A stretch of DNA of 42,861 nt from Rubrivivax sp. (GCA_018780805.1 JADMJD010000019.1:1-42861), one strand, 5' to 3'; positions 9,965 to 18,330 are shown, counted from the first letter of the stretch. The notes: generated by a model from the sequence alone, not told the origin. Program-made: numbers and translations.

Positions 9965-12055
9965 GTGAAACCTCTTCTTCTGATGCCCCTGGCCTGGGCG
10001 ATGACCCTGGCCCATGCCCAGCCGACGCAGACCGTCGTCGTCACCGGTTCGGTGGTCGAGCGTGCCGTCCAGGACGCGCCCTACGCCATCACCGTGGTCG
10101 AACGTGACACGCTGCAAAGTGCCGGCCCGCTGGTGAACGCCAGCGAAGTGCTGCAGCGTGTGCCCGGCCTGGTGGCCAACAACCGCAGCAACTTTGCACA
10201 AGACCTGCAGATCAGCGCGCGTGGCTTCGGCGCCCGCGCCGGGTTTGGCGTGCGCGGCCTGCGCCTCTACGCCGATGGCCTGCCCGCCACGGGGCCGGAC
10301 GGCCAGGGCCAGGTCTCGCAGTTCGACCTGGCCGGCGCGCAGCGCATCGAGGTGCTGCGCGGGCCGTTTTCGGCGCTCTACGGCAACAGCTCGGGCGGGG
10401 TGATCGCGCTGGTCAGCGCACCGGTCACGCACAGTGCCTGGCAGGCCGATGTGGACATCGGCAGCTTCGGGCTGCGCCAGGGCCGCCTGAGCGGTCAGGC
10501 GGTGCTCGGCGAGGGGCTGGACCTGCGGGCCTCGGTGTCCGAGCTGCAGATCGACGGCTTCCGCCCGCAGAGCGCGGCGCGCAAGCGCCAGGCGGGTGGG
10601 CGCCTGGGCTGGCGCGGCGCGCGTGACGAGGTGTGGGTGAACCTGGGCCACCTGGCGCAGCCGGCCGACGACCCGCTGGGCCTGTCGCGCGAGCAGTTCG
10701 AGCTGGGCCCGGACCAGACCACCGCCAACGCCTTGCTGTACGACACCCGCAAGGACTTGTCACAGACGCAGGCGGGCCTGTCCTGGCGCCACCGCTTCGA
10801 CGACGGTGCGCTGCGTGAAACGCGGCTGTCGGCCTTCAGCGGCCGACGCAGCGTGACGCAGTGGCTGGCCATCGCGCCTGGCACGCAGGGCAACCCCCGG
10901 CACGGCGGCGGGGTGATCGATTTCGACCGCCGCTACGACGGCGCCGAGCTGCGCGCCCGCTGGGGCTGGGACAGCCTGGACCTGCTGGCCGGTGTCGCCC
11001 TGGAGCGCCAGCGCGACGACCGCCGCGGCTACGAAAACTTCAGCGGCACCGCCCCCGACCAGGCCCTGGGCGTGACCGGTGCGCTGCGCCGCGACGAGCT
11101 CAACCGCGCCGAGACACGCGATGTCTACCTGCAGGCCGAGTGGGCACTGGCCCCGGCCTGGTTCGCCACCGCCGGCCTGCGCCACGGCACGGTGGACCTC
11201 TCGGCGGCGGACGCCTACCTGAGCAACGGCGACGACTCCGGCGCGCTGGACTTCCGCTACACCAACCCGGTGCTGGGCCTGCGCTGGCAGCCGGCCCCGG
11301 GCTGGAATCTGCACCTGGGTGCGGCGCGCGGGTTTGAATCGCCCACGCTGGGCGAGCTGGCCTACCGTGCCGATGGCAGCGGCGGCTTCAACACCGGCCT
11401 GCAGGCCCAGACCAGCCGCCAGCTGGAGCTGGGTGCCAAGTGGCGCAGCGGTGCGCTGGCACTGGACGCCACGCTGTTCGAGGCCCGCACCGACGACGAG
11501 ATCGGCGTGGCCACCAACGCCGGCGGGCGCTCGGCCTTCCAGAACGTGGGCCGCACGCTGCGCCGCGGGCTGGAGCTGGGCAGCAGCTGGCGCCCCGCGC
11601 CGGCCTGGGAGGCGCGCCTGTCGGCCAGCTGGCTGGACGCCACCTACCGCGACAACTTCCTCACCTGCGCCGGCATCCCCTGCACCACGCCGACGGCCAC
11701 GGTGGACGCCGGCAACCGCATCGCCGGCACGCCGCGCGAAAGTGCCTTTGCCGAACTGGCCTGGCGCGACGCCGCCTGGGGCGAAACCGGGCTGGAGTGG
11801 CGCGCCGTGGGCCGCGTGGCGGTGAACGACCGCAACACCGACTTTGCCGGCGGTTACGCCACGGCCGCGCTGCGCTGGCGCAAGGCCTATGCGCTGCCGG
11901 CCGGGATGCAGCTGGAGTGGCTGCTGCGCATCGACAACCTGTTCGACCGCCACCACGTGGGCAGCGTGATCGTCAACGACGCCAACGGCCGCTTCTTCGA
12001 GCCCGGTGCGCCGCGCAGCGGCCTGGTGGCCCTGCGGCTGAGCGGCCGGCCGTGA
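9965..12055 (+). CDS. TonB-dependent outer-membrane receptor, PqqU/YncD-like (probable PQQ importer)
   Basis: A 696-residue receptor with a signal peptide ending near residue 18, a plug domain (about 22-140) and a 22-strand barrel ending LRLSGRP. It shares, by recall, many distinctive stretches with E. coli YncD/PqqU, the high-affinity receptor for pyrroloquinoline quinone: QDLQISARGFG, LRLYADGLPAT, RGPFSALYGN, FESPTLGELAYRADG, and VGSVIVNDANGRFFEP near the end. The 696-residue length also matches. This is unusually strong for a TonB receptor call, and the surrounding quinoprotein genes fit a PQQ substrate. The start is a GTG at 9965. The next gene overlaps by 4 bases (GTGA), so a SoxYZ-like carrier and an MBL protein are co-translated with it. 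Confidence 0.85.
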   Translation: MKPLLLMPLAWAMTLAHAQPTQTVVVTGSVVERAVQDAPYAITVVERDTLQSAGPLVNASEVLQRVPGLVANNRSNFAQDLQISARGFGARAGFGVRGLRLYADGLPATGPDGQGQVSQFDLAGAQRIEVLRGPFSALYGNSSGGVIALVSAPVTHSAWQADVDIGSFGLRQGRLSGQAVLGEGLDLRASVSELQIDGFRPQSAARKRQAGGRLGWRGARDEVWVNLGHLAQPADDPLGLSREQFELGPDQTTANALLYDTRKDLSQTQAGLSWRHRFDDGALRETRLSAFSGRRSVTQWLAIAPGTQGNPRHGGGVIDFDRRYDGAELRARWGWDSLDLLAGVALERQRDDRRGYENFSGTAPDQALGVTGALRRDELNRAETRDVYLQAEWALAPAWFATAGLRHGTVDLSAADAYLSNGDDSGALDFRYTNPVLGLRWQPAPGWNLHLGAARGFESPTLGELAYRADGSGGFNTGLQAQTSRQLELGAKWRSGALALDATLFEARTDDEIGVATNAGGRSAFQNVGRTLRRGLELGSSWRPAPAWEARLSASWLDATYRDNFLTCAGIPCTTPTATVDAGNRIAGTPRESAFAELAWRDAAWGETGLEWRAVGRVAVNDRNTDFAGGYATAALRWRKAYALPAGMQLEWLLRIDNLFDRHHVGSVIVNDANGRFFEPGAPRSGLVALRLSGRP

Positions 12056-12819
12056 ACCGCCGCGCAGCGCTGCTGCTGGTCGCCGCAGCGCCGCTGCAGG
12101 CCCAGACCCCCACGCCCGACCCCGGCGACCCCTACCAGTCGCTGCCCTGGCTGGACATGCAGCGCACCTACCTGGCCGGCGCTGCGGTGCAGTTCGACCG
12201 CCGCATCGAGGTGCTGGGCCCGGCCTTTGCCGAAGACCCGATGAACGTGCCGATCAGCGTTCGGGTGGACCCGGCGCTGGGCCCGGTGGACCGCATCCTG
12301 GTGCTGGTGGACCGCAACCCGATCCGGCGTGTGCTCGATTTCGAGCCGTTGCAGGCGCTGCCGATGATTGCGTTGCGCTTCAAGCTGGAGCAGGCCTCGC
12401 CGGTGCGCGCGGCGGTGCGCCTGCGCTCGGGCCGGTGGCTGGTGGGCAGCACCTGGGTCGATTCGGCCGGCGGCGGTTGCACGGTGGCAGGCGCCACGCG
12501 CCAAGACGGCAGCTGGTCGCGCTCGCTGGGCGAAGTCAGTGGCCGGGTGTTCAGCCGCGCCGCCGACAGCAGCGCGCGGCTGCGGCTGCAGGTGATGCAC
12601 CCGATGGACACCGGCCTGGTGGGCGGCATCCCGGCCTTCTACGTGAACCGGCTGTCGGTGCGCAGTGCCGCCGGCCAGGAGCTGGCGCGGCTGCAGACCT
12701 ACGAGCCGGTGAGCGAGAACCCGGTGTTCAGCTTCGACTTTGCCGCGCCGCCGGCCGGCGGCCTGCAGATCGTGGGCACGGACAACAACGGCAACCGCAT
12801 CGCGAGCCGCCTGCCGTGA
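12052..12819 (+). CDS. Quinoprotein dehydrogenase-associated SoxYZ-like carrier
   Basis: A 255-residue exported protein fusing a SoxY-like N-terminal domain (residues about 25-140) to a SoxZ-like C-terminal domain (about 155-250). SoxYZ carries sulfur intermediates on a SoxY cysteine; in this fused family, which is known from PQQ-dehydrogenase loci, the natural cargo is unknown. One candidate carrier cysteine sits in SAGGGCTVAGA; it is internal rather than at the very end as in SoxY. The signal peptide is short (RRAALLLVAAAPLQA). Translation starts at a GTG overlapping the receptor stop, and the gene overlaps the following MBL-fold gene by GTGA, so the three are coupled. Confidence 0.85.
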   Translation: MNRRAALLLVAAAPLQAQTPTPDPGDPYQSLPWLDMQRTYLAGAAVQFDRRIEVLGPAFAEDPMNVPISVRVDPALGPVDRILVLVDRNPIRRVLDFEPLQALPMIALRFKLEQASPVRAAVRLRSGRWLVGSTWVDSAGGGCTVAGATRQDGSWSRSLGEVSGRVFSRAADSSARLRLQVMHPMDTGLVGGIPAFYVNRLSVRSAAGQELARLQTYEPVSENPVFSFDFAAPPAGGLQIVGTDNNGNRIASRLP

Positions 12820-13760
12820 TCAGGTGGTGTTGCGCAGCCTTGGCGGCGTGGCTGACCGGCGGTGTGGCGGCACAGACGCTGGACTACCGGCTGCAGGCGC
12901 GGGCCCTGGCGCCCGGTGTCTTCGTCGTCGAAGGCGCCAACGCCGACTTTTCGCCCGCCAATGGCTGCAACATCATCAACACCGGCTTCATCGTCACCGA
13001 CGCCGGTGTGCTGGTCATCAACACCGGGCCGAGCCGGCTGTACGGTGAACAGCTGCGCGCGCTGATCCAGCGCACCACGGCGCAGCCGGTGGCCGCGGTG
13101 CTGCACCTGAACCTGCACCCCGACTACTTCCTGGGCAACCAGGCCTTTGCCGACGTGCCCCGCTGGGCCACTGCCGAAACGCGCGCCGGCATCGCCCGCG
13201 AGGCCGCGGCCTACGAAAACAACCTCTACCGCCTGTGCGGCGACTGGATGCGCGGCACGCAGACCCTGGCACCCGACCGCGACATCGATGCCCAGGCCCA
13301 GGCGGGCCACTGGCAGCTGGGCGAACGCCGCTTCGAGCTGACGCTGCTGCAAGGCCATACCGCGTCCGACCTGGTGCTGCGCGACCGCCGCAGCGGCGTG
13401 CTCTTCGCCGGCGGCCTGGTCTTTGCACAGCGGGTGCCCACCACGCCGCACGCCGACCTGGCCGCGTGGCTGAACAGCCTGGACCGGCTGCAGGCACTGG
13501 TGCCGGTGCCAGCGGCCACGGTGCCCAGCCATGGACCGGTGCAGGCCGATGGCGCGGGCCTGGCCGGCACGCGGCGTTACCTGCAGTGGCTGGACGCCCA
13601 CTTCAGCGCCGCGGCGGCGCAGGGTCTGGAGATGAACGAGCTGCTGCGGGCGCCGGTGCCGGCGGAGTTCCGCGCCTGGGCCGCGTTCGAGACCGAGTAC
13701 CTGCGCAACGTCGCCCACCTGTACCCGCGCTACGAACGTGCGGCCTGGAAGGCGCGCTGA
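12816..13760 (+). CDS. Quinoprotein relay MBL-fold protein 1
   Basis: A 314-residue exported metallo-beta-lactamase-fold protein, of the type called quinoprotein relay zinc metallohydrolase 1. A signal peptide covers about residues 1-21. The fold is visible in VFVVEGANADFSP, VTDAGVLVINTGP, the metal motif region LHLNLHPDYFLGN, GHTASDLVL, LFAGGLVF and VPSHGP. In the first motif the usual HxHxDH reads N-L-H-P-D-Y, so two of four ligands differ, while the later histidines in GHTASD and SHGP remain. It may bind one metal. It is the third gene of a GTGA-coupled set and ends 3 bases from the convergent solute-binding gene. Substrate is unknown. Confidence 0.83.
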   Translation: MIRWCCAALAAWLTGGVAAQTLDYRLQARALAPGVFVVEGANADFSPANGCNIINTGFIVTDAGVLVINTGPSRLYGEQLRALIQRTTAQPVAAVLHLNLHPDYFLGNQAFADVPRWATAETRAGIAREAAAYENNLYRLCGDWMRGTQTLAPDRDIDAQAQAGHWQLGERRFELTLLQGHTASDLVLRDRRSGVLFAGGLVFAQRVPTTPHADLAAWLNSLDRLQALVPVPAATVPSHGPVQADGAGLAGTRRYLQWLDAHFSAAAAQGLEMNELLRAPVPAEFRAWAAFETEYLRNVAHLYPRYERAAWKAR

Positions 13761-13763
13761 AGA

Positions 13764-14591
13764 TCAGACGCCGCGCCAGGCCACGTTGGCCTTGCCGAAC
13801 ATCTCCTTCAGCGCGCCCGAGCCGGCCAGCTGGTTGACCGCGCCTTGCAGCGCCTGCGCCAGGTCGGTGGCCTCCTTCTTGACCGCCATGCCCACGGCCC
13901 AGCCGTCGCGCATGCGTGGCAGCGGCAGCGGCTCGATGGCGTAACGCGGCTGACCGGCGAGCGTGCTTTCCAGTTCCGACGCCATGCCGGCCGCGGCCAC
14001 CACCTCGCCGGCCAGCAGCGCACGGGCGGCTTCGGTGCCGTCTTTCCAGCGTGTGCTGAGCTGCTCGCGGTAGGCGCCGCCGTCGGCACCGATCAACAAC
14101 CAGCCGGCCAGGCTCTGGCCCGGCACCGCGATGCGCTGGCCGGCAAAGGCCTGCAGCGTTTCCATCGCCGGCACCTTCTGCAGGTCGCGTGCGATGACGA
14201 TGCGCTCGCGCCAGTAGGGTGCGAAGATTTCCACACGCGGGTTGTTCAGCATCAGCGGCCGGTCCACCGGCACGTGCAGCAACACATCGGCCGGGCCGAA
14301 GCCCAGGTAATGCCCGCGCCAGACCAGGTTGCGCAGGTCGTCGTTCATGTTTTCGTCGGCATTGAAAGCCAGCGGCGCGAAGTTCACGCCCAAGGCCTTG
14401 GCCAGCGCGCGCCCGATCTCCACGTCGATGCCCTGGCCGGCCACGTGGAAGGGTGGCATCTCGTTGTACAGGCCCACCGACAGGCTGCCGCGTTTGCGAA
14501 CCCGCTCCAGCGCGCTGGGCTCCTGCGCCCGCAGCAGCGGCGCGGCCAGCATGGCTGCAGCGCCGCCCAACCAGTGCCGGCGCGCGATCAC
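13764..14591 (-). CDS. Quinoprotein dehydrogenase-associated solute-binding protein (XoxJ/MoxJ-like)
   Basis: A 275-residue periplasmic protein of solute-binding family 3 with a signal peptide (RRHWLGGAAAMLAAPLLRA). The typical opening LERVRKRGSLSVGLYNEMPPF, GIDVEIGRALAKALG, and the later QRIAVPGQSLAGWLL are seen. In PQQ-dehydrogenase loci this family (MoxJ/XoxJ type) has no dedicated transporter and is thought to help mature or activate the dehydrogenase. Translation starts at a GTG overlapping the stop of the cytochrome gene (GTGA), so it is coupled to pedF and shares its sigma-54 promoter. Confidence 0.85.
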   Translation of the reverse strand: MIARRHWLGGAAAMLAAPLLRAQEPSALERVRKRGSLSVGLYNEMPPFHVAGQGIDVEIGRALAKALGVNFAPLAFNADENMNDDLRNLVWRGHYLGFGPADVLLHVPVDRPLMLNNPRVEIFAPYWRERIVIARDLQKVPAMETLQAFAGQRIAVPGQSLAGWLLIGADGGAYREQLSTRWKDGTEAARALLAGEVVAAAGMASELESTLAGQPRYAIEPLPLPRMRDGWAVGMAVKKEATDLAQALQGAVNQLAGSGALKEMFGKANVAWRGV

Positions 14592-15067
14592 AGCGGCCGC
14601 TCCCGCCGGGTTTCGAGGTAGGACTTGATGGCCCAGGTGGCCTCCTGGTTCAGGATGCCTTCGAAGCCCGGCATGTAGACCGCGCCGTTGCGCACCTTGC
14701 CCTTGCGCACGCTGCTGGCGTAGTACTGGTCGATCTCGGCGACGCAGGCCTTCTTGCGGGTGTCGACCTTCAGCGTCACACACTCGTTGTCCAGCTTGCG
14801 CAGGTCGGGCGCGATGCCGCCGGAGATGGCCTCCAGGCCATGGCAGCGCGCGCAGTTCTGGTTGTAGGCCGAAGCGCCGATCTTGATGGCGGCGGCATGG
14901 CCCCGGTAGGGGTTCTCGCCCTTCCAGTCGGCGCCCAGCTTGGGCAGGCCGGTGGTGTCCACCACCTGCGGGGTCACGTCGCCATGGGCCCAGGCGGTGC
15001 TGCAGCACAGCAGGGCAGCGGCGAGCAGCAGGCGGGGGCGGGGGCGCAGCTGTGGGGGGCGGGTCAT
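14588..15067 (-). CDS. pedF: Cytochrome c-550 PedF
   Basis: A 159-residue periplasmic c-type cytochrome that accepts electrons from PQQ alcohol dehydrogenases. A signal peptide runs to about residue 27 (STAWA-HGDVTP). The heme motif is C72-A-R-C75-H76 and the likely sixth ligand is M132 in YMPGF. The stretches AHGDVTPQ, ENPYRG, YNQNCARCHGLE and SGGIAPDLR match Pseudomonas PedF closely. Two further cysteines (C96, C108) could form a disulfide. The ATG at 15067 is chosen for the GAGGAG 7 bases upstream and because it gives a proper signal peptide. A sigma-54 promoter lies 58-72 bases upstream. The solute-binding gene follows with a 4-base overlap. Confidence 0.92.
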   Translation of the reverse strand: MTRPPQLRPRPRLLLAAALLCCSTAWAHGDVTPQVVDTTGLPKLGADWKGENPYRGHAAAIKIGASAYNQNCARCHGLEAISGGIAPDLRKLDNECVTLKVDTRKKACVAEIDQYYASSVRKGKVRNGAVYMPGFEGILNQEATWAIKSYLETRRERPL

Positions 15068-15124
15068 CGGTGTCTCCTCGGGGCGGATGGTGGGTGGATG
15101 GCGACTGGGTTCGGGGCCCAGTCT

Positions 15125-15139
15125 GCAAGCCACATGCCA
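15125..15139 (-). promoter_or_regulatory. Sigma-54 promoter for pedF
   Basis: On the minus strand the sequence reads TGGCATG-TGGC-TTGC followed by A. The consensus is TGGCACG-N4-TTGCW; the essential GG and GC are exactly 10 bases apart and only one core base differs. The transcript would start near 15113, about 46 bases before the pedF ATG. The divergently placed gene at 15314 encodes a sigma-54 activator. Confidence 0.8.
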
Positions 15140-15232
15140 TTTGTGCACCGCCTCGTTCTCCCCAGCATGACAAGCGCTCGGCGCGCCGCCATACTCGGGT
15201 TAGGCCTGAGGCGCTGCTGCAGGCTTGCACGC

Positions 15233-15262
15233 TGTGCCAGCCTGGTCAGCGCTTCTGGTACA
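15233..15262. promoter_or_regulatory. Candidate upstream activator site (inverted repeat)
   Basis: TGTGCCAG (15233-15240) and CTGGTACA (15255-15262) are inverted half-sites with one mismatch, separated by 14 bases. The centre lies about 135 bases upstream of the predicted pedF start, a usual distance for a sigma-54 activator site, and about 65 bases upstream of the activator's own start codon. The same half-site TGTACCAG recurs at 18323-18330, about 100 bases before another sigma-54 promoter. Binding by the activator at 15314 is inference. Confidence 0.45.
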
Positions 15263-15313
15263 AACCGCGACCGTCCCGCCAGAGGACGATGTTGCGCTCT
15301 GCTGGAGACACCC

Positions 15314-17389
15314 ATGGTCAGTCCTTCTGCTTCGCCCCCGGCGGCGCGTTCGCGCCGGCAGGACGAGCGCGACCGCCCCATTGCCTCCAGCCTGTCGTTG
15401 CCCGAGGCGCACATCGGCCTGATCGAACAGTCGCACGAGCGCTGCCAGGCCCAGGGCCTGTCGCGCATCGAGCGGCTGGACTTCTCGCCGCTGGGCCGCT
15501 CCGATCTCACGGTGGTGAAAGACCGCAACCAGCGCCTGCACCTGCACGCCGCGCCGGTGATGGAGATGCTGTTCGATCAGATCGTCGGCACCGAGAGCAT
15601 GGTGGTGCTGTGCGACGCCACCGGCACCATCATCCACTCGGTGGGCGACGACGACTTCCTGGCGCGGGCGTCCAAGGTGGCGCTGCAGCCCGGCATCAAC
15701 TGGTCCGAAGGCGCCAAGGGCACCAACGCCATCGGCACGGCGCTGATCGACGAGGTGCCCACGCTCGTGCATGCCGACGAGCACTACATGCACGCCAACC
15801 ACTTCCTCACCTGCTCGGCGGCGCCCATCCTGGACCCGCGCGGCAACGTGCTGGGGGTGCTGGACGTGACCGGCGACCACCGCAGCTACCACCAGCACAC
15901 GATGGCGCTGGTGAAGATGTCGGCGCGCATGATCGAGAACCATTGGCTGTCGGACGACTTCCGCAATGTGATGCGGCTGCACTTCCACAGCCGGGTGGAG
16001 TTCATCGGCACGCTGATGGAAGGCATCCTGGCGATCACACCCGACGGCCGCATCGTCGGTGCCAACCGCAGCGCGCTGGACCAGCTGGCCATGTCGGGCG
16101 CGGCGCTGCGCATGCAGAGCCTGGTGTCGCTGTTCGGCACCTCGGTGGGGGCGTTGGTGGACCGTTTCCGCAGCCCCCTGGCCACGCCGCTGGCGGTGCA
16201 GACCGGCCACGGCCGCCACCTGCACCTGCATGCCCGCTTCAACTGGCCGGTGTGGAGCGATGTCACCGAAGCCGCTGCCCAGGCCCGCCGGCCGCAGGCG
16301 GCCGGCGACAAGGTCGAGCCTGCAGAAGCCGTCGCCGCCAGCGCGCCGCCGGTGGGCGCAGCGCCAGCGCCCGAGCCCGGCCCCGAGCCGGCCGTTGGCC
16401 TGTCCCACCTGCAGACCGGCGACGTGCAGATGGGGGCGCTGGTGGGCAAGGTGCGGCGGGTGCTGGACCGCGACATCCCGATCCTGATCCTGGGCGAGAC
16501 GGGCACCGGCAAGGAACTGCTGGCGCGTGCCATCCACCAGGATTCCGCGCGCCACCGCCAGCCCTTCGTGGCCGTGAACTGCGCCTCCATCCCCGAATCG
16601 CTGATCGAGTCGGAGCTGTTCGGCTACGAAGAGGGGGCCTTCACCGGCGCCCGCCGCAAGGGTGCGGTGGGCAAGATCCTGCAGGCCAATGGCGGCACCT
16701 TGTTCCTGGACGAGATCGGCGACATGCCGCTGCCGCTGCAGGCTCACCTGCTGCGGGTGCTGCAGGAGCGCCGTGTCACGCCGCTGGGCAGCAGCAAGGC
16801 CACGCCGGTGGACGTGGTCATCGTGTGTGCCACGCACCGCAACCTCCGCGTGATGATCGAAGCCAAGGCCTTCCGCGAGGACCTGTACTACCGGCTCAAC
16901 GGCCTGGCCGTCAAGTTGCCCCCGCTGCGTGAGCGCAGCGACCTGTCGGCATTGGTGCGGCGCATCCTCGACGGCGATGCCCACGCCCGCCACCTGCGCC
17001 TGGCGCCCGAGGCGCTGGCCTTGTTCCAGCGCTGCACCTGGCCCGGCAACGTGCGCCAGCTGTTCAACGTCCTGCGCACCGCGGCCGTGATGGCCGGGCC
17101 CGACCGCCTGATCACCGCCGAGCACCTGCCCGACGATTTTCTGGACGATCTGCAGCGGCAGGCGGCGATGGCCGCACCGCCATCGCCCGCATTGCCCACC
17201 GCCACCGACGCCACGTTGCCGCTGCCGGCCGATGCCCGGCTGATGTCGCTGGAGGCGCTGGAGGTGGACGCCATCCGGCGTGCCGTCGAGGCCGCGGGGG
17301 GCAACATCTCCGAGGCGTCCAAGCGCCTGGGCATCAGCCGCAACACCATCTACCGCAAGCTGCGCTGGAGCCAGCGCGGCTCCGCCTGA
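15314..17389 (+). CDS. Sigma-54-dependent activator, AcoR-like (GAF-AAA+-Fis)
   Basis: A 691-residue enhancer-binding protein that would remodel RNA polymerase carrying sigma-54. A GAF sensor domain occupies about residues 75-210 (INWSEGAKGTNAIGTAL is typical of AcoR-type regulators). It is followed by a PAS-like segment and an Ala/Pro-rich linker. The AAA+ domain has Walker A GETGTGKE near residue 394 and the sigma-54 contact loop GAFTGA near 440. A Fis-type helix-turn-helix near 664-685 reads NISEASKRLGISRNTIYRKL. All key motifs are intact. The ATG at 15314 has GGAGA upstream; the open frame extends earlier but without a better start. AcoR-type regulators often sense alcohols or aldehydes. 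Three sigma-54 promoters lie in this locus, making it their likely activator. Confidence 0.92.
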   Translation: MVSPSASPPAARSRRQDERDRPIASSLSLPEAHIGLIEQSHERCQAQGLSRIERLDFSPLGRSDLTVVKDRNQRLHLHAAPVMEMLFDQIVGTESMVVLCDATGTIIHSVGDDDFLARASKVALQPGINWSEGAKGTNAIGTALIDEVPTLVHADEHYMHANHFLTCSAAPILDPRGNVLGVLDVTGDHRSYHQHTMALVKMSARMIENHWLSDDFRNVMRLHFHSRVEFIGTLMEGILAITPDGRIVGANRSALDQLAMSGAALRMQSLVSLFGTSVGALVDRFRSPLATPLAVQTGHGRHLHLHARFNWPVWSDVTEAAAQARRPQAAGDKVEPAEAVAASAPPVGAAPAPEPGPEPAVGLSHLQTGDVQMGALVGKVRRVLDRDIPILILGETGTGKELLARAIHQDSARHRQPFVAVNCASIPESLIESELFGYEEGAFTGARRKGAVGKILQANGGTLFLDEIGDMPLPLQAHLLRVLQERRVTPLGSSKATPVDVVIVCATHRNLRVMIEAKAFREDLYYRLNGLAVKLPPLRERSDLSALVRRILDGDAHARHLRLAPEALALFQRCTWPGNVRQLFNVLRTAAVMAGPDRLITAEHLPDDFLDDLQRQAAMAAPPSPALPTATDATLPLPADARLMSLEALEVDAIRRAVEAAGGNISEASKRLGISRNTIYRKLRWSQRGSA

Positions 17390-18300
17390 CGCCAGGCGCG
17401 CTGCCAGTTCAGCGCGTGCCAGGGGCCGGCGGTGACGGCCGCGGCCACGCCGGGCAGCGTGGCCGGCGTCTGTTCGCCGCTGTCGCCGCGGTCCAGGGCC
17501 TGGTTCACAGCCAGGTCCAGTGCCTGCCAGTAGGCCGTGGCCAGTTGTGGCGCATCGCCGTCCTGCAGCCCGCCCTGCGCGCCCAGCCAGCGCACCGGGG
17601 CCGGCAGGCCGGGCAGCGCCGGCAGTGCCGCGGTGGCCTGGGCCAGGTCCTGCAGATCGGCGTCGCGGCCATCCGGCGCACGGCCATCTCCCAGCAGACC
17701 GGGGGCGAAGGCGATGCCGCTGGCCACGTGCCACCACACCGTCACCGTGACCTCGGGCGACCGCTGCAGGCGCCACCAGCGCCAGGGCCCCAGCTGCCCG
17801 GCGGCACCGTGCAGCAGCTGGTCGGGCAGGCGCACGGGGTCGCCGGGGCCGAGGTCGCTGGCCGAGGCGCCCAGGCGTGCCTGCAGGCGGGCGACGCAGC
17901 CCGCGCAGCGCTGCGCCATCTGCCGCGCCACCTCGGCATGGGCCCAGTGCGCCACCGCGCCCAGCCCGGCCACCCCCAGCACCGATTCCGGCTGCGGCCA
18001 GGGGCTGATGACCACCAGCGGTGCCGGGCCCCAGCGTGCCTGCAACTGGCAGCGCAGGGCCTGGCCAAAAGCCGGGGACGGCCCGCTGCCCAGCAGCCAC
18101 AGCCGCGGCCCCTCCTGCGCCAGCAGCAGGTGCGCCACATGGCCGCGGTTGTGGGCATCGCTGTCGCCGGGTTCGGCCGGCCACCACCACAGGCCGGGGC
18201 CCAGGGGCTGCAGCGCCGGGCCCGGGCAGGCCGCTTCGGCAGGTGCCAGCCCGGCAAGACCTGCGAGACCCACCATGCCGGCCAGCACTCGGCACCGCAT
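17350..18300 (-). CDS. Quinoprotein relay MBL-fold protein 2, metal ligands lost
   Basis: A 316-residue exported protein (signal peptide about 1-23, ending APAEA) resembling the second MBL-fold family of PQQ-dehydrogenase loci. The fold order is kept: an opening strand pair, HNRGHVAHLLLAQEG, the metal-motif region, a middle segment and a C-terminal tail. Where the family pattern THxHPDHxLGN is expected the sequence reads PWPQPESVLGV; the later aspartate (FAGD type) reads FAPG and the last histidine (GHG type) reads AQG. All standard ligands appear lost, so it is probably not a hydrolase. Trp and Ala are abundant. The start ATG at 18300 gives the signal peptide. Its 3' end overlaps the convergent activator gene by 40 bases. 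Family membership is less certain because of the divergence. Confidence 0.62.
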   Translation of the reverse strand: MRCRVLAGMVGLAGLAGLAPAEAACPGPALQPLGPGLWWWPAEPGDSDAHNRGHVAHLLLAQEGPRLWLLGSGPSPAFGQALRCQLQARWGPAPLVVISPWPQPESVLGVAGLGAVAHWAHAEVARQMAQRCAGCVARLQARLGASASDLGPGDPVRLPDQLLHGAAGQLGPWRWWRLQRSPEVTVTVWWHVASGIAFAPGLLGDGRAPDGRDADLQDLAQATAALPALPGLPAPVRWLGAQGGLQDGDAPQLATAYWQALDLAVNQALDRGDSGEQTPATLPGVAAAVTAGPWHALNWQRAWRQAEPRWLQRSLR

Positions 18301-18322
18301 TTTTTGCGCCCCAGGCCGGCGC

Positions 18323-18330
18323 TGTACCAG
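18323..18330 (+). promoter_or_regulatory. Candidate activator half-site
   Basis: TGTACCAG is identical to one arm (minus-strand reading) of the inverted repeat at 15233-15262. After the same 14-base spacing a weaker TGTCCCGG follows, in direct rather than inverted orientation. It lies about 100 bases upstream of the transcript start predicted from the sigma-54 promoter at 18403-18417. Confidence 0.3.

Noticed and set aside
15224..15240. TGGCAC...TGCAAG on the minus strand as another sigma-54 promoter
   Set aside because: GG and GC are only 8 bases apart; sigma-54 needs 10.
15200..18295. Very long minus-strand open frame (over 1000 codons) opposite the sigma-54 activator
   Set aside because: It is antisense to an intact, motif-rich gene and has a low-complexity composition (Arg, Ala, Gly, His, Gln) with no domain; a result of high GC.
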